Origin: Cucumis sativus
Lineage: Eukaryota > Streptophyta > Magnoliopsida > Cucurbitales > Cucurbitaceae
DNA: 64,000 bases
Reading direction: 5' to 3'
Assembly: GCF_000004075.3 (NCBI RefSeq)
Contig: NC_026658.2
Span: 17,472,075 to 17,536,074, forward strand
How positions within the stretch are numbered: the stretch's first letter is position 1; each line of letters starts with the position of its first letter. A program made the translations under genes and the position numbers. The notes below the pieces were generated by a model. That model was not told the DNA's origin. It made no database searches and was given only the letters and a program-made list of their open reading frames with translations. Below are positions 12,303 through 24,177 of the stretch, piece after piece.

Positions 12303-12405
12303 TTGGGCCTTAAGAGACGTTGCGGCCCATCTAGCTGGTGATACTGAATGGGCTTGGTTTTTGGGCTTTTTGGTTTAGTGGATTTGAAGAGACTGTGGGC
12401 TTTAA
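12269..12405 (+). repeat. Diverged 70-bp tandem duplication across the stop codon
   Basis: The block beginning tgataccgaatgggc at 12269 is echoed by tgatactgaatgggc at 12339, exactly 70 bp on. Both copies continue with ggtttt-tgggct-tttt and, about 45 bases later, with t-aagagac and a g-rich stretch. The first copy carries the last eleven codons and stop of the Pro/Ser-rich gene. The second lies in its 3' UTR and would encode a similar DTEW stretch. Confidence 0.65.
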
Positions 12406-13771
12406 GTTGTTGTGTAGAAATAGGAAGCTCTAAATCCCTAATTGTATTGTGATTTTTGCAATCATAGGGATTTTCTTATAAAACCCCATAAATTACTTAG
12501 TATGTTATAAAAAGAATAAAATCTAAGATTGTGTTTCATTGTGGTGGGATTTTATTTGGGTCAATTTCATAAAATTAATGAGTAACTAAAATTAAGAGTT
12601 AATTTTAGTTGAAAATGTGCATATGCTTCAGTATAATTTTGTTGTTGGTCTACCTTATTAAGTTGAAACGTCATAATTAAATCAAAAAAATATGTATATA
12701 TACTATGAAAAAAATAATAATGTTTAAAAAAAGTTCACTTTGTTTGTAGATTTTGAACTTTTGATTTTAGGAATCAATGCTTTGAAATTTTTTTACACAT
12801 CTCAACAATCTTAGCATGGCAGGAAGAAGTAGAAGTGAATTCATATTCAGGTTTCACATTTTTCTTCCTTAATTAGTACTTGAGGAAGAGAATGTAAAAA
12901 TTGACAATAGTCATAAATATTACAATAATAACAATAAAATAAAATGATATTTTCAAATTAAGCATGATGAAACAAAATATTTACACAATTTAGCCAGAGT
13001 TTTTTTGAAGTTTTTGTGAGTTACTCTAATTCATAATAATGCATCTTGTTTCTTTTGGTATCAAAAGAATTTGCAAGGATGAAAATATACGTTAATACAT
13101 TATCTATAAATTGAAGTGTTAGGCATCGTTATTAAACATTGCCTAATATTCTCAGTATCTTTTATAAGTGCTAGTAAAACATAAAAGCAACTGTCATCTA
13201 CTTTGTCAAATACGAGTACTAACAATAAATTTAGAAGTAAAAATATCTTAGTTTTTTTCATGTAAATTAGTTTATAAGTTGTGCTAATAATAACTTGTAA
13301 AGTATTATAAATATATCCGTAGAATTGAAATCTTAATAATGTGAAAGTTAGATATGGACAACAAGGGAAGTAAAAGGGGAAAATGAAAAATTCACCATAA
13401 CTAATTCTTCTAAACATCAACATCAAGGGAAAGCACATCCAAGGTGTAAATTACCAAGAAAAAGAAGAATGGAAGCACTTCCATAAATGGTTTTTTTTTT
13501 TCAACTTAAACAACTAACCTTCTCCCTTTTCCTCTTTTCTCTTTTGTTCTTTTTACATCTAATTGAATGCAATTACAAATTACAATCCCTACTATGGCCT
13601 CAGGTTAATTTCCCTTCTTTTTGCTCCCAAAAAGAAAGGTTAGACAAATGAACAAATCTCTCTCATGGAACATTATCATTTCCTATTTTATCTGCCCCTC
13701 TTTCTTTTTCATCGTCGAACAAATCAACCTTCAGAGGAAATCAATTAATTCAAGTAATCTTTCTTCCAAAT
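12303..13771. other. Convergent intergenic region between the Pro/Ser-rich gene and SWI3C
   Basis: The two neighbours point towards each other, so this stretch holds both 3' UTRs. Seven TGGGC-type motifs lie between 12279 and 12401 (see findings). The remainder is AT-rich. A 112-codon minus-strand frame at 13100-13438 has no domain or composition typical of a protein, and I regard it as chance. Confidence 0.5.
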
Positions 13772-16700
13772 TCAGCCTAGGCCAGAGCTGGATCCAGTAA
13801 CAGGCCTCATCATTGGATGACTGAGAGAAGGCTGTGCATTGCTTGGACCATTGAACATGGCATTAGAAGAAGTTGTCGAGGGCAGTTGTTGTTGTTGCTG
13901 CTGCTGCTGAATTGCCGATAAGGGTAGTCTTTGTCCCAAACCAAACATCGGCTGTCGAGGCATATATGACATGTGGGGGTGAAGTGGTTGTTGGTTGTTG
14001 CTGTACCCTGAAACACTCGGCTGTGAAGCTGGAGGTGAGATCATATTCGGCCTACTGTTTGTGTTGCTGTTGTTTACTACCATGGAAGGGATAACCCCTG
14101 GTAAACTCGCAGGTGGCGTAACTCCAGCAGGTCCAAATTGGACACCTAACATTCTTGCTCGCTCTGCAACAAACCTCTGCCTTGTCCTCTCAACTTGTTC
14201 GCATTCCTTCATCAAGAAGGTTTCTACTTCTGCAAACTGCTTCAGCTTCAGCTCCAGTCTCTTTAACTGTTGCATAAATTTAGATAAAACGGAGACATCA
14301 ACCTCTTTTTACAAGTGAAATACATAGTTTCAATCTCAAACCTTTCCAACAAACAAGACCGTCGTTCTATCTGAATTAGAAAAGTATGTGGCCTAAACTT
14401 GCGAACAGGCTTTTAACCAATAAAAAACTGACACATTTAGATGCAAAAGTAAGGACAGGAAATTTTGGGAGAAAATGGTCAATATAATGCATGCATGTTC
14501 AGAACCCTCCGTCAGTCATTTCTTAGGAAGCATGAACATACATCGGACATGTGTCCAACAAACTAAAAATGTAGATTTGAAGCAGAACATCAACTTATAA
14601 AGACATAGTTCTGAATGATTAAGCAAAAAATGTCGACAACTTCTACTAAAAATTATAGCTGCGGTACCTGATGATTTATAATATTAGCAGACAGTCGTTG
14701 GATTTCTCGTTCTTCGTGGTCAGCAAACAATTTTGCCTTTGTTGCAGCAGCAGCAAGGCCTGCTTTTGCTGCAACTTTAACTCTTTCAGATGATAATAGT
14801 GTTGCTTCTGTCTCTGCCTTGTTCTCATCTGAATTTGGCCAATGCCACACATATTGAATAAATTTCAGAGTAATTGTTAAACATTAGTCAAGAAAGAGAA
14901 CTGGCATGAGTAAAAGTCTCAAACCAAACCTTTTCGATCGGTTGAATTTGGAAGTTCTCCATAGGAGCTACCTTCTCTGGCTTGTTTGGCATCCACATTC
15001 ATCCTTAATGTTGGAAAAGAAATGTCAATCTTCAAATAAATTATAATTTAAAATAAAACCCGTGTAACTGCATCATAATACATAATAGCATTCATAGGAT
15101 TATCTCCAGGGAAGTGGGAAGTAGCCAGTAGGAACCTGTTTCATCCTCTAAAATGTCTCGCATATAACATTAGTTTAGATGCAGTATGTGCTATACTCTA
15201 CCTCCCTGTTCCTCAGTAAAATACACATGCATGCACAACCTCCTTTATGTGCTCAGTAGGAAGAAAGACATCTCTTGAATAAATAAAACTTACCTATTAC
15301 TATTAGTGATCCATCAACTTTTTTCTTTTTTTCTTTTTTTTTTCTTTTCCTTTTATTTATAAGAGACTATTTCATTGATGTTATGAAATATCAAAGGTGC
15401 ACAGAACCCTACCGTATGAAATATCAAAGTGATATAACATTTATGATCAGTAAGAAAATGAAAGTTACCTATTAGCGTTGACAGAACCCTCCATATGAAA
15501 AATGCTCCCAGACGAAGCTACACTGTCCTCAGATAATGCAGCTAAGGATGCATGAGCACAAGATGCAGCAACTCTTGGTCCAATAGCAGATGCGAGAAAA
15601 GCAACCTTGCAAATATCCAATAGTTAAATCAATTACAACCCTATTTACAGAATGAAATTCTCATTTTTGTAAATGAAGAGTCCAATATCTCTATGGAAGT
15701 GACTTCTTAGCAGAATAATATGTCAATTGTAAATTAAAGAGCTTGGAATATAGGCAATGCTCTGAAGGCATATCAAGATAAGCCATCTACGGTGGAAAAA
15801 GAAGCATATGTCAAGATACTACCCAGTCTAGCATTTATTGAGATAGGTTGGACTCAACTGTAAAATTTATGGAAACCCTTCGCTTGCATTTGTATTTAAA
15901 CATATGATTTTGCATTCATGTTGAAGGTAAGAATTAAGATAAGAAGATAGGAAAAGAGCTTGACATTTTCTGCCCTTCTTTTCAGTTCTTTCCAACAATA
16001 ATAGTGAGAGTCAGGTCAATTCAAGAGCACCTTGCTCAACTAATCTTCTAGACATCCTCTGAACCTCCTAACCCAGTTCTGTATTGACTTGTGACGACAG
16101 ACCACCATACTTTAAACTATGATATCAGAGAACCTGAACTTACCAACCACTGACCATTTGATTCTGGATTTTACCTATCTTGTGCACATTCTTATTACTC
16201 ACAAGCCACCGATACTAGTACTACTACTAGCTCACTCCAGGTCTGAAACAGCTTCAAACACTCCTCACCACTCTTTTCCCTGCTAAATTGTGCTATGCTC
16301 ATTGTTCCAAATCATCAACCAGTAATCCTTCTTCTGGTCTAATACTCACAAGTTATTCACTCACAACGTAATGATGGCACATCATCCACCCCCCCCCCCC
16401 CCCCAAAAAAAAAAAATGATGTAGATAGCAAAACTTTGACTTGATTGAAGAACTAGATGGCAGACGCTCAAGATATCAGCAAATATAGGAAATATTATAG
16501 CAATTGAATATTGTTCTGAAACAATTTAATTCTTCAATCTTACTTGATGAACTGAAAGATGTATAAAGCATCAAAGAAATGGGCACATACCAACGCCATG
16601 ACTGGATTCCCAGAATTGGCAAAGGGAAGCCTATCGTGCATCTCCTTATTATCTTGAGAGGAAGATCCTAAGAAATAAAAATATATTTAGAAAGAATATG

Positions 16701-19661
16701 TCAAGAAGTCACGAAGAGGCTGTCAGTTAAAAGTTCAAAATACCTGCTATGTTTCCGTTCATATTTGAGCGTGACTTCTCACTATCTCCTCCATGTGAAG
16801 CACTTGATGAGAGAGAAACCCCAGGCACATCAACATTTTCTAGAAGGCCATCCTCCACTGATAAGCGGAGAAAATGTATAATGCACTGAGCTTTAGACTT
16901 GGACCCAACGTGTTCGGTAATTTCATTCCAATTCTCATTATACAATTCTATTGCTTCTAAAAGCAATAGAGTTTCTTGATCAGTCCAATTTTCACTATCT
17001 AGTTCACCATAATCTTTCGCCATGTCCACCCTCAGAAAATCAACGCTTGAATGGCCAGCAACGTATTTGCCTTCATGAAAGCAGTCAGAGCAAAGTAAAA
17101 CATCAACCTGTAACAAGAATGCCAATAAGTCATTAAAGAATTAGGATCCAAAAGAATTCAAAAAATTTCTAAAAGTCCTGCATCAGAAGCAATATCTTGC
17201 ACTATCAGAAGGTAAAAGATTTCATATGACTTCAAGATCCAATCTTTGATCGATGTTCCGCCTAATAGAAAGCAAAGGCCCCTTTCCCATGATTCCCAAA
17301 ACAAAAATACTGTCTTTTACCTGACCATCGTTAATGTTCCTTCAAAGATGAAATACTATCTTTTGATTTCCCCAGTAAACACTTGAATTACAGAGCTTTT
17401 GTATGCAATCAAGCAGAATAAAAAAGACCATGGAAACCTAAAAGCCAGCAACGTTTGATTGGTCCAACGGTCTTCCCCAAAAAAACATGGTTCTAACTCA
17501 ATATACCAGCCTTAGAAAAGGACAGAGGTCAGTGGGTAGGATTAGAAATTCTACTCTGAGATGAAAGTTTAAAAACTTCTAATTCAATTGCTAATCCCCA
17601 TGACTTCTTTTGTGCACCATCAAACACAATAAATCCTGTAGATGCAAGTTCAGTTATGATGTAGTTTAAAGAGATTTCAGGTGGAAAAAATATGCAACAA
17701 AGTCTTACATGCTAGATCAAAAAATTATGAAAGAAAAATAGTTGGCAAAATCTTCAACAAGGTCAGAAGAAAGAAACAACTACAAAAATACAGACTTCGA
17801 TATGCTTGAGGAAAAAACTGCCTAGTCATACAGACCTATACTATTTCCTCTCATTTTCTTCCCCTGCAAAATTGAATAGCCTAGACCCCAAGGTCTCTAG
17901 AATTTATCATTTACACGCTTCATAATTCTTTCAGGCCTATATACAAGGTTCATAATGCTGGTACCCTGAGTCAGAAAAACAATGGAGTACATATGGTGAT
18001 GGAAACTAACCTCCTTCTGTGACTGGTAGTATGCAATGGGAACAGACCGAGAACAAGAGCTACAATGATTTTCAGCTAGACGCTCTCGAATTCTGTTATC
18101 CAAATCACACAAACCATCAATGTCATCACGGCATGGAAGTGCCGAATAGACATCAGCCGCCTTGAGCCTACATTTTGGTTTGTCAAATTTAACCAAGCTA
18201 TCAATAGGCTTCAAAGCAGCTGATGGCACATGAATCTCACCGTTCATATCTTCTCTCAAGTATGAATTGCTATTCCATGGTTCACAGCTAGGTGTAGGAG
18301 CACAATAATTAATAATACCCCAATGATCAAGAAATCGAACAATTCGAGTTAAATCTTCATTACTGACACCATCAACCAACCCTTGACAATCTGAAACTGT
18401 GACCCTTTTCTCAGGATTCTCCATGTATTTGGCAACAACAAAATTTCGAATCTCCATATACTTTTCAGGAGTGCGGTCAGGCAATTTCCCAGAGAAAAAA
18501 TGTGGAACAACTTGTCTCTCAAGTCGATGCACCGTGGCAGGTGAAAACCAATCTGTTTCCGAAAAATCAATTGTCACAAAGTAGAAATCTATTGTAGGCA
18601 TGTAACATGTTAGATAATATTCCTCTCCCCCTTTTTTCCAATTAAGTGCAGTGCAAGTAATCCGGAGAAAGAAATTGACGGTAGATGCATTAAACTCTAC
18701 CTGCATATACTAATACTAACACACAAAATCTACTATAATTTTCCTATGCACACAGATCTCGACTTAAATTTGATCACACTAACAACTACAAAATTTAATA
18801 TAATTATCTATGAATTCAAGCTATTCCACTGAATTAAAATTCCCTAAATAGAACTCATCCCACAACAAATATAAGGTACGATGCTAATGCACATTGTTTT
18901 CCCCCAAAAGATTAGTTGAAGGGAACGAGAGGATCAGACCTGAGTGCATAGGGACAACATGTACCCTACTCCCAAACCTCTTAACCACGCCACGCCCTTC
19001 CATGATCGGTGGCGGAGTTATTACATAGGCAGCATTCCCAGCCTCCACCCTCTCCTGATCCAGCAAAGCCGGACTATCCGCCGGCATAGCAGACAGTGCC
19101 TGAAGCTGCCCGTAAGACACATTCTCCAAAATCAAGGAATTTCCAGGCACCCCTTTACTCTCGCCATACTGATTTGTCCTCTCCATTGCCACAACAGCCA
19201 AAACAGAAGAATGAGGCCGAGTAACAGCCCGTTTAACAACCTGAGGAAACTCAGAAACTCGAAATTTATCATCGGACAGTAGTTCAGGCTCCTGAATAGT
19301 GGAATTGGGCGTGGGGTGAAGCCCAATCTGAGGGTCCTCAGAGTCATCATTGTTATCACGTTCCATTTCGTCATTTTCAGCAGCAACAAGGTCTTCATCT
19401 TCATCATCATCATCATGCCGGTTAGTACCGTTGTTGAAAGTGTTGGAATAGTTGTTCCTACGGCCAATTTGGGAATCCCTCTTCTTTTTCCGCCATTTTC
19501 CACGAGACCCTGGGATGGGTTGTAGTAAAAAAAAAACAACAAAAATTAGCAAACTTTAAACAGAATTGAAGATGGGAAAGTTTGAAGAGAGAGAGAGAGA
19601 GAGAGAGAGAGAGTTAGGTTAAGAAGAAGTTACCAGATGGGAAGGAAGGGGAAGGTGGCAT
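13772..19661 (-). CDS. SWI3C: SWI/SNF chromatin-remodelling complex subunit SWI3C
   Basis: Nine exons on the minus strand (19661-19634, 19509-18940, 18552-18011, 17107-16744, 16667-16591, 15605-15469, 15003-14930, 14828-14668, 14266-13772) join in frame to 815 residues, close to Arabidopsis SWI3C. SWI3 proteins are the scaffold of plant BRM/SWI-SNF nucleosome remodellers in the nucleus. In order I see a basic KWRKKKR (about 14-20), an acidic Asp/Glu run (about 40-65), a SWIRM domain (about 200-285; [25 protein letters not shown]), a ZZ-like zinc-finger region (CSSCSR to CSDCFH), a SANT domain starting [13 protein letters not shown] (about 421-466), a conserved [20 protein letters not shown] segment, and a Leu/Glu coiled coil (about 610-690; [34 protein letters not shown]). 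The tail is Gln/Pro/Ser-rich with eight consecutive Gln. The ZZ-like region separates SWI3C from SWI3A/B. All introns are GT-AG. Confidence 0.95.
13886..13909 (-). repeat. CAG/CAA repeat encoding eight glutamines in SWI3C
   Basis: On the coding strand four CAG codons are followed by four CAA codons, giving Q8 between AI and LPSTTSS in the C-terminal tail. Homologues vary in Gln-tract length here. The mixed codons should limit slippage. Confidence 0.8.
15606..16590 (-). other. SWI3C intron 5 with a C16/A12 homopolymer pair
   Basis: This 985-bp intron contains sixteen C (16389-16404) followed by twelve A (16405-16416) on the plus strand. The SWI3C pre-mRNA therefore carries U12 then G16. I see no coding sequence in the intron. 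Both runs are sites where polymerase slippage or assembly error is likely. Confidence 0.75.
17108..18010 (-). other. SWI3C intron 3
   Basis: This is a 903-bp intron between the exon that ends [15 protein letters not shown] and the exon that starts VDVLLCSDC. It splits the zinc-finger region. I see nothing inside it except short A-rich runs. Confidence 0.8.
19586..19613 (+). repeat. (AG)14 microsatellite in SWI3C intron 1
   Basis: Fourteen uninterrupted AG units lie in the first intron (19510-19633), about 20 bases after the exon 1 donor as transcribed. On the transcript this is (CU)14 near the 5' end, a common location for plant CT/GA repeats. Confidence 0.9.
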
Positions 19662-22175
19662 TGTTGAAGGAAAATCAGAAAGAGAAAATTGTGGGGTCTG
19701 TTGATTGTTGTTATGCTACGAAATTGAAAGCATGGGGGAAGAAGAGGAGAGAGAAATAGGGCTTTTTCGTTCTCTTTCTCTCACTAAAATTCCTCTCTCT
19801 CCATGGTTCTGTGACTCGGAGCTTTGGTTTTTCTTCTCTCTTCCTTCGAACCAATTTCTCAATACCATTTTTCTTTTTCTTCTTTTTTCTTCTTTTTTTC
19901 GTCTTCACAGAATACCGTCACGTGCGTTGCGCGTGTGTGCTCCCAATATTTCTAATGTCAAATTTACAAATCCCTAAATCAATTTTTAGTGTTGGGGATG
20001 AAATAAAAAAGAAAACTATTAATTTAATCTTCTAAATTTTGATGATAGATTAAATTATGAATTCTAAACTTAGTACTCATTTCACACAAAGATGCTGTCA
20101 AATTTATAATTGTATCCATTAACTCCTAAATTATATTTACAGACTTTTAGTTATAATTTTTTTTAAAATGGTCTATTTATCCTTTTAACATCAATATTCG
20201 AATATGTCTACCTAAGATAATTTGTAGAATTAATCCTAATAAGAATTCTAAATTGATTGACTTATGAAAATTTGATAATTTAACTTACTCAAATAAAAAA
20301 TGAAGAGTAAAACAAATTCACCGGCTTGCAAAAAAAATTAAAAATTTAAACTAATACAACTTTTAATTTATAATTTAACGTATGGGTATATATATATATA
20401 CTTTTACACCTTCATATGTTAATATAACATTAAATTAATTTATGTTAAATTTAATTAAGTAATTATTTAAATGGGCAAAAAAAAAAATTGTTGAAAACGT
20501 TTGAAGTTAATGATTATTTTGATCCTCGAAGTCCGCTAAGTGCTAAGGGAACCCTAATTATAATTGATGATTTATGATAGCTTGAATTAGTTGGGATTAA
20601 ATTTTAAAATATACAAATATGTTCAAATTTTAATACCTTTATTGCATTTTGGTATTGATGAATAAATATGTCTCAATTCTTTGGGATCAGTAATTAACAC
20701 GATGGCTTATGCAAATGTTCAAACATTTCTTTTTCTCATCTGGTTAATGTTTTAAAGTTATGCCAACATGAGTTTAGTTCAATTGACACATGTATGTTCG
20801 TGTGAACAAGGGATCCCAAGTTGATATCTAATAGATAGTATATCCACAAAACTTATGAACTCATTAAGTCTAATGGTTGTCAAGTAAACCACAAGTTGTA
20901 TCCAAGAACCTTCATTCTACCATCGTTAAGTTTTGATGGCTCACACATATAATGTTTGTTTTGCAAACCCTCTTTACGTGGAAATATGTCTACTAACATA
21001 GATCACATCGTCTTAATAACTTATGACTAACATTGATTATTACATATTTCTTATAACACAATGAACATTATATGATTAATAAGTTTTTGTGAGTGTTTTT
21101 TTAGTATAAGTAGATATGAGAATTTGAAGTTTCAACCTCAAAAAAATATTGTACATATCTATTACGATTTATCTAAACAATCACTTTAACATAATTTATT
21201 AAATTGAATATTACACTACAAAAATATATTCCAATAAGAATACTTATATTGATATTAGATATAGAGGGAAATAGAAGACTATGTGCATTGCACTTACAAC
21301 AATTTTTTTTTTATGGATTATTTTATACATGTTATATTTAAATTTACTTAATCAGTAAGAGTATATAAAAGTAAGTTAAAATCTTATTTTGTTTCAAATT
21401 TATTAGAACTCCATTGACTAAATCTTATTTTGGTCACTGAGCCTGCCAAAAAGAAATCCAAAACAATTGAAGTGGAGACCCTAGTTTAATATATACAAGA
21501 ACTAACAAATATTTCATGGTGGTATTGCCTTCATCGATCATAGAATAAAAGATTTGAAAGAGCTCTCAATACGAGATGATCGAGCAGAAACTTGAGAGTG
21601 TGACCAGTAAAAAACTTTATCTCACAATTTCGCTCTAAAATTTCCATTAATTAAAAACTTTGGGCTTTTACGAACTCAATAACCAAATCAATTGGGCTTT
21701 ATATTGCAAAAAACGGGCTTTCTATTGGGTCGCAAGTCCAAACCCTCCAAGTTTCTCTCAAACACTCCCAACTCCTTCCCTCTCTGCCCGACGGTTATCT
21801 CTCCACTGTGGATATGAAAACACCCGCCATTCTTCTTCCATCTCCCGTTCTTCAATTTCCGGTTCTCTTCAACATGCAATTCTTTCATTTCTGCTTACAT
21901 TTTCAGTTCCTTTCTCTCGGTTTATGATTCTACTTGTTCTAATTTTCCGAACAACCTTCTTTGATTGCTGTGAAGTACAAATCTAGTAAAATACTCATGA
22001 TCGATACACGATACTTCTCTTTAAATTCAACCATAACCCCTTTCTACGATCGCCTCTTCTAGTTAATTGATTCAATTTAGGATTTGGGGTTTCACTATTT
22101 CATCTTTTTTCGCAGGAGTGTTTTGATTATGTTGTAATTCATTAGTTTTTAGTGGAAGCTGAATCTATACGCGTA
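19662..22175. other. Divergent intergenic region between SWI3C and the unknown membrane-protein gene
   Basis: The first 250 bases (T/C-rich on plus) are probably the SWI3C leader and core promoter. From 20,000 to 21,600 the DNA is AT-rich and non-coding. A perfect RNA polymerase III A-box match tagttcaattg at 20775-20785, followed by gggatccc about 35 bases on, suggests a decayed tRNA-derived SINE. The last 500 bases hold the promoter and leader of the gene at 22176. Confidence 0.5.
21661..21746 (+). promoter_or_regulatory. Site II (TGGGCT) motifs and a telo-box upstream of the unknown membrane-protein gene
   Basis: TGGGCT occurs at 21661 and 21693, CGGGCT near 21714, and the telo-box AAACCCT at 21740-21746. 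In plants, site II elements bound by TCP factors paired with telo-boxes mark promoters of growth-linked and housekeeping genes, and usually lack a TATA box, as seems true here. Their use is inferred from spacing ahead of the leader. Confidence 0.5.
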
Positions 22176-24177
22176 ATGGGTAATGTAGCCAGTTCATTGG
22201 CCTCTGATGTTTTTTCGGCCATTGGCAAAATCTTTGGATCTCCACTTGATTTTCTCTCTGGAAGGTCCTGCAGGTTGGTATCTTTAATTTTCTTTTGATT
22301 TTCTCACCATGTGGCTTCCATCCGTAAACGTAATTATTTACCTGATTTTGTCATGTTCTGTGCCTTTTTTTTTTTCCTTTTTTAATTGAATGTTGATTGC
22401 CTGATTTTTTGTCGTATTTTTTTAAATTTTTGATTTGAGTATTGTTTACCTGATTTTGTCGTATTTTTGGCTTTTTTGATTGAGTATTCTTTACCTGATT
22501 TTGTCGCTGCTTGCACATGTTTGCAGTTCAGTATGTGGATCAACATGGGATTTCATATGCTACATAGAAAATTTCTGTGTTGCCAATTTGCTAAAGATGG
22601 GAATGGTTTTTATTCTCTCATACTTTGGTGAGTTAAACAATATAGTTATTTTGTGCGTCTCTGCCTTGGTATATCTAATATGCTGGAATTTCTCTGGTTT
22701 CCATGGTTGGAACTTGGAAAAAAGCAGCTAAATCCTTGCATATCGAGGTCTGAAGTTATTGACTAATACAACTTAGGTCAAGTTACAAGTTTAGTCCCTA
22801 ACTTTGAAGTTTGTCTCGTTAGTATTAAAGTTTCGAAAATGTCTAATAAGTCTTTAAACTTTCGATTTGTGCTCTTTGACAGATTCAAAAATTTTAAAAC
22901 TAGTTGATTTGTTAGAAATAAATTAATTTTTGATGTCAAACGACTCTAAACTTTCTATTTTGTATCTAGTAGATCGGTGATTTTGGAATCTTTGAATGTG
23001 ATGGGTCTAAATGTGTGGTGACTAATTTATACCCTAACCTACAACTCAATATACAAGCACTTCTAGTTCTGTAAGCATGGCAAGGTTACCATCATATTTG
23101 ATTACAAGTTACAACTAAAGATTCACTATTAATAAACTGGCTTCTCTTATTTATAGAAGACTTCTAGTTCAATAGTTTAAATTTGGTATGGTATGAAAAC
23201 ATGCAATTGTTTCTTCTTGTTTTGAAATGTATAATTCATATCTATCAACATTTTAGCCGTCAAATTAAAGTCACTAGCATCAGTAACTTTCTGTGTATAA
23301 TGATAAAATGCCAACCAAGTTTTATATGGTATGGAAAAAACGTAGCTATTTTCCCTGTGTTTCGAAATGTGATAACTTTGAGTTATTGAATGAAGTCTAA
23401 GGTCACAAAGCTTTGGATTATATTATATAACCTTATCTATGCCTGGTATGACTCTAAATCATAGGCTCACAAGGTCAAAAGAAATTTTTCAGTAAAGGGA
23501 CCTAAATCCTGTTTAGATGTTTTAGTTACAAACTTACAAGTAATAGTGATTACTTTTAGGGTCTTAGAATTTAGTACCAAAAAATATATGTGCATTTTTG
23601 TTTGTTGTTTATTACATAGAACACTAGTTTATTACTTGAATTTGCCTTTTCCTATGCAGTTCTTTTACTTCTCTATTTGCTACATAAAATTGGTATCTTT
23701 AGATGCATTGGTCGGGGACTCTGCAGAATGATATGGACTTGTTTAGCTTCTTATTTTTATGCGTGGGAGTACTGCTGCGGTTTCATGTGTATCAAGCTTG
23801 CCAGTGTCAAAAGAACAAGAAGACGACACGTTAGGAGAAGAGACATGGAAGAAGAGTTTGAAATCGAAGAAGGAAAATGCCGGCATGAGTCAACAAGCGA
23901 CTCGACCAATGTCCTTGAACATGTCGAGTCGAAAAGTAGCAGAAGGGTGTCTCAAAGATGGAGAAGGAACCACAGAGATTCTCAAAGGAGAAAATCGTTG
24001 AGGCCGAAAGGTCATGGAGTTCGAGTAAGGAGTGGTAGAGTGTTGGTTTATGGTAAGCATAGAAGAAAATCTGTTGAAGTTGGGAATCATTTGAATGAGA
24101 TAGACAGCTTTGGAATGTATGGATCATCCAAATATGTGCATAAAGAAAGAAAATATAGAAGAGGAAGGCCAAGATGA
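22176..24177 (+). CDS. Plant-specific protein of unknown function, putatively N-myristoylated, with a membrane segment and a basic tail
   Basis: Exons 22176-22273, 22527-22627 and 23660-24177 join in frame to 238 residues. The N-terminus MGNVASS fits the myristoylation pattern (Gly2, Ser6). A Cys-rich block follows (GRSCSSVCGSTWDFICYIEN), then a hydrophobic span about residues 52-76 (MGMVFILSY into VLLLLYLL), a second Cys/aromatic stretch (CIGRGLCRMIWTCL, YCCGFMC), and from about 113 a strongly basic Arg/Lys/Ser tail (KRTRRRHVRRRD, RRKSLRPKGHG) ending YRRGRPR. The frame holds across both GT-AG junctions, and exon 3 would otherwise have no reason to stay open for 518 bases. I recall similar proteins in other dicots, annotated only as uncharacterised or transmembrane proteins. 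It could be palmitoylated at the membrane-proximal cysteines. That is inference. Confidence 0.75.

Noticed and set aside
13100-13438. 112-codon minus-strand frame downstream of SWI3C
   Set aside because: Hydrophobic, AT-driven composition with no domain. It lies in the convergent 3' region.
17897-18706. 269-codon frame with extra N-terminal residues before DWFSPATV
   Set aside because: The extra residues and those after QSQKE are intron read-through. The splice sites at 18552 and 18011 restore SWI3C.
21214-21230. CACTACAAAAATAT as a CACTA transposon end
   Set aside because: The only inverse partner I noticed (cttgtagtg near 28310) is 7 kb away across an unrelated gene, and no transposase is present. 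Chance is likelier.
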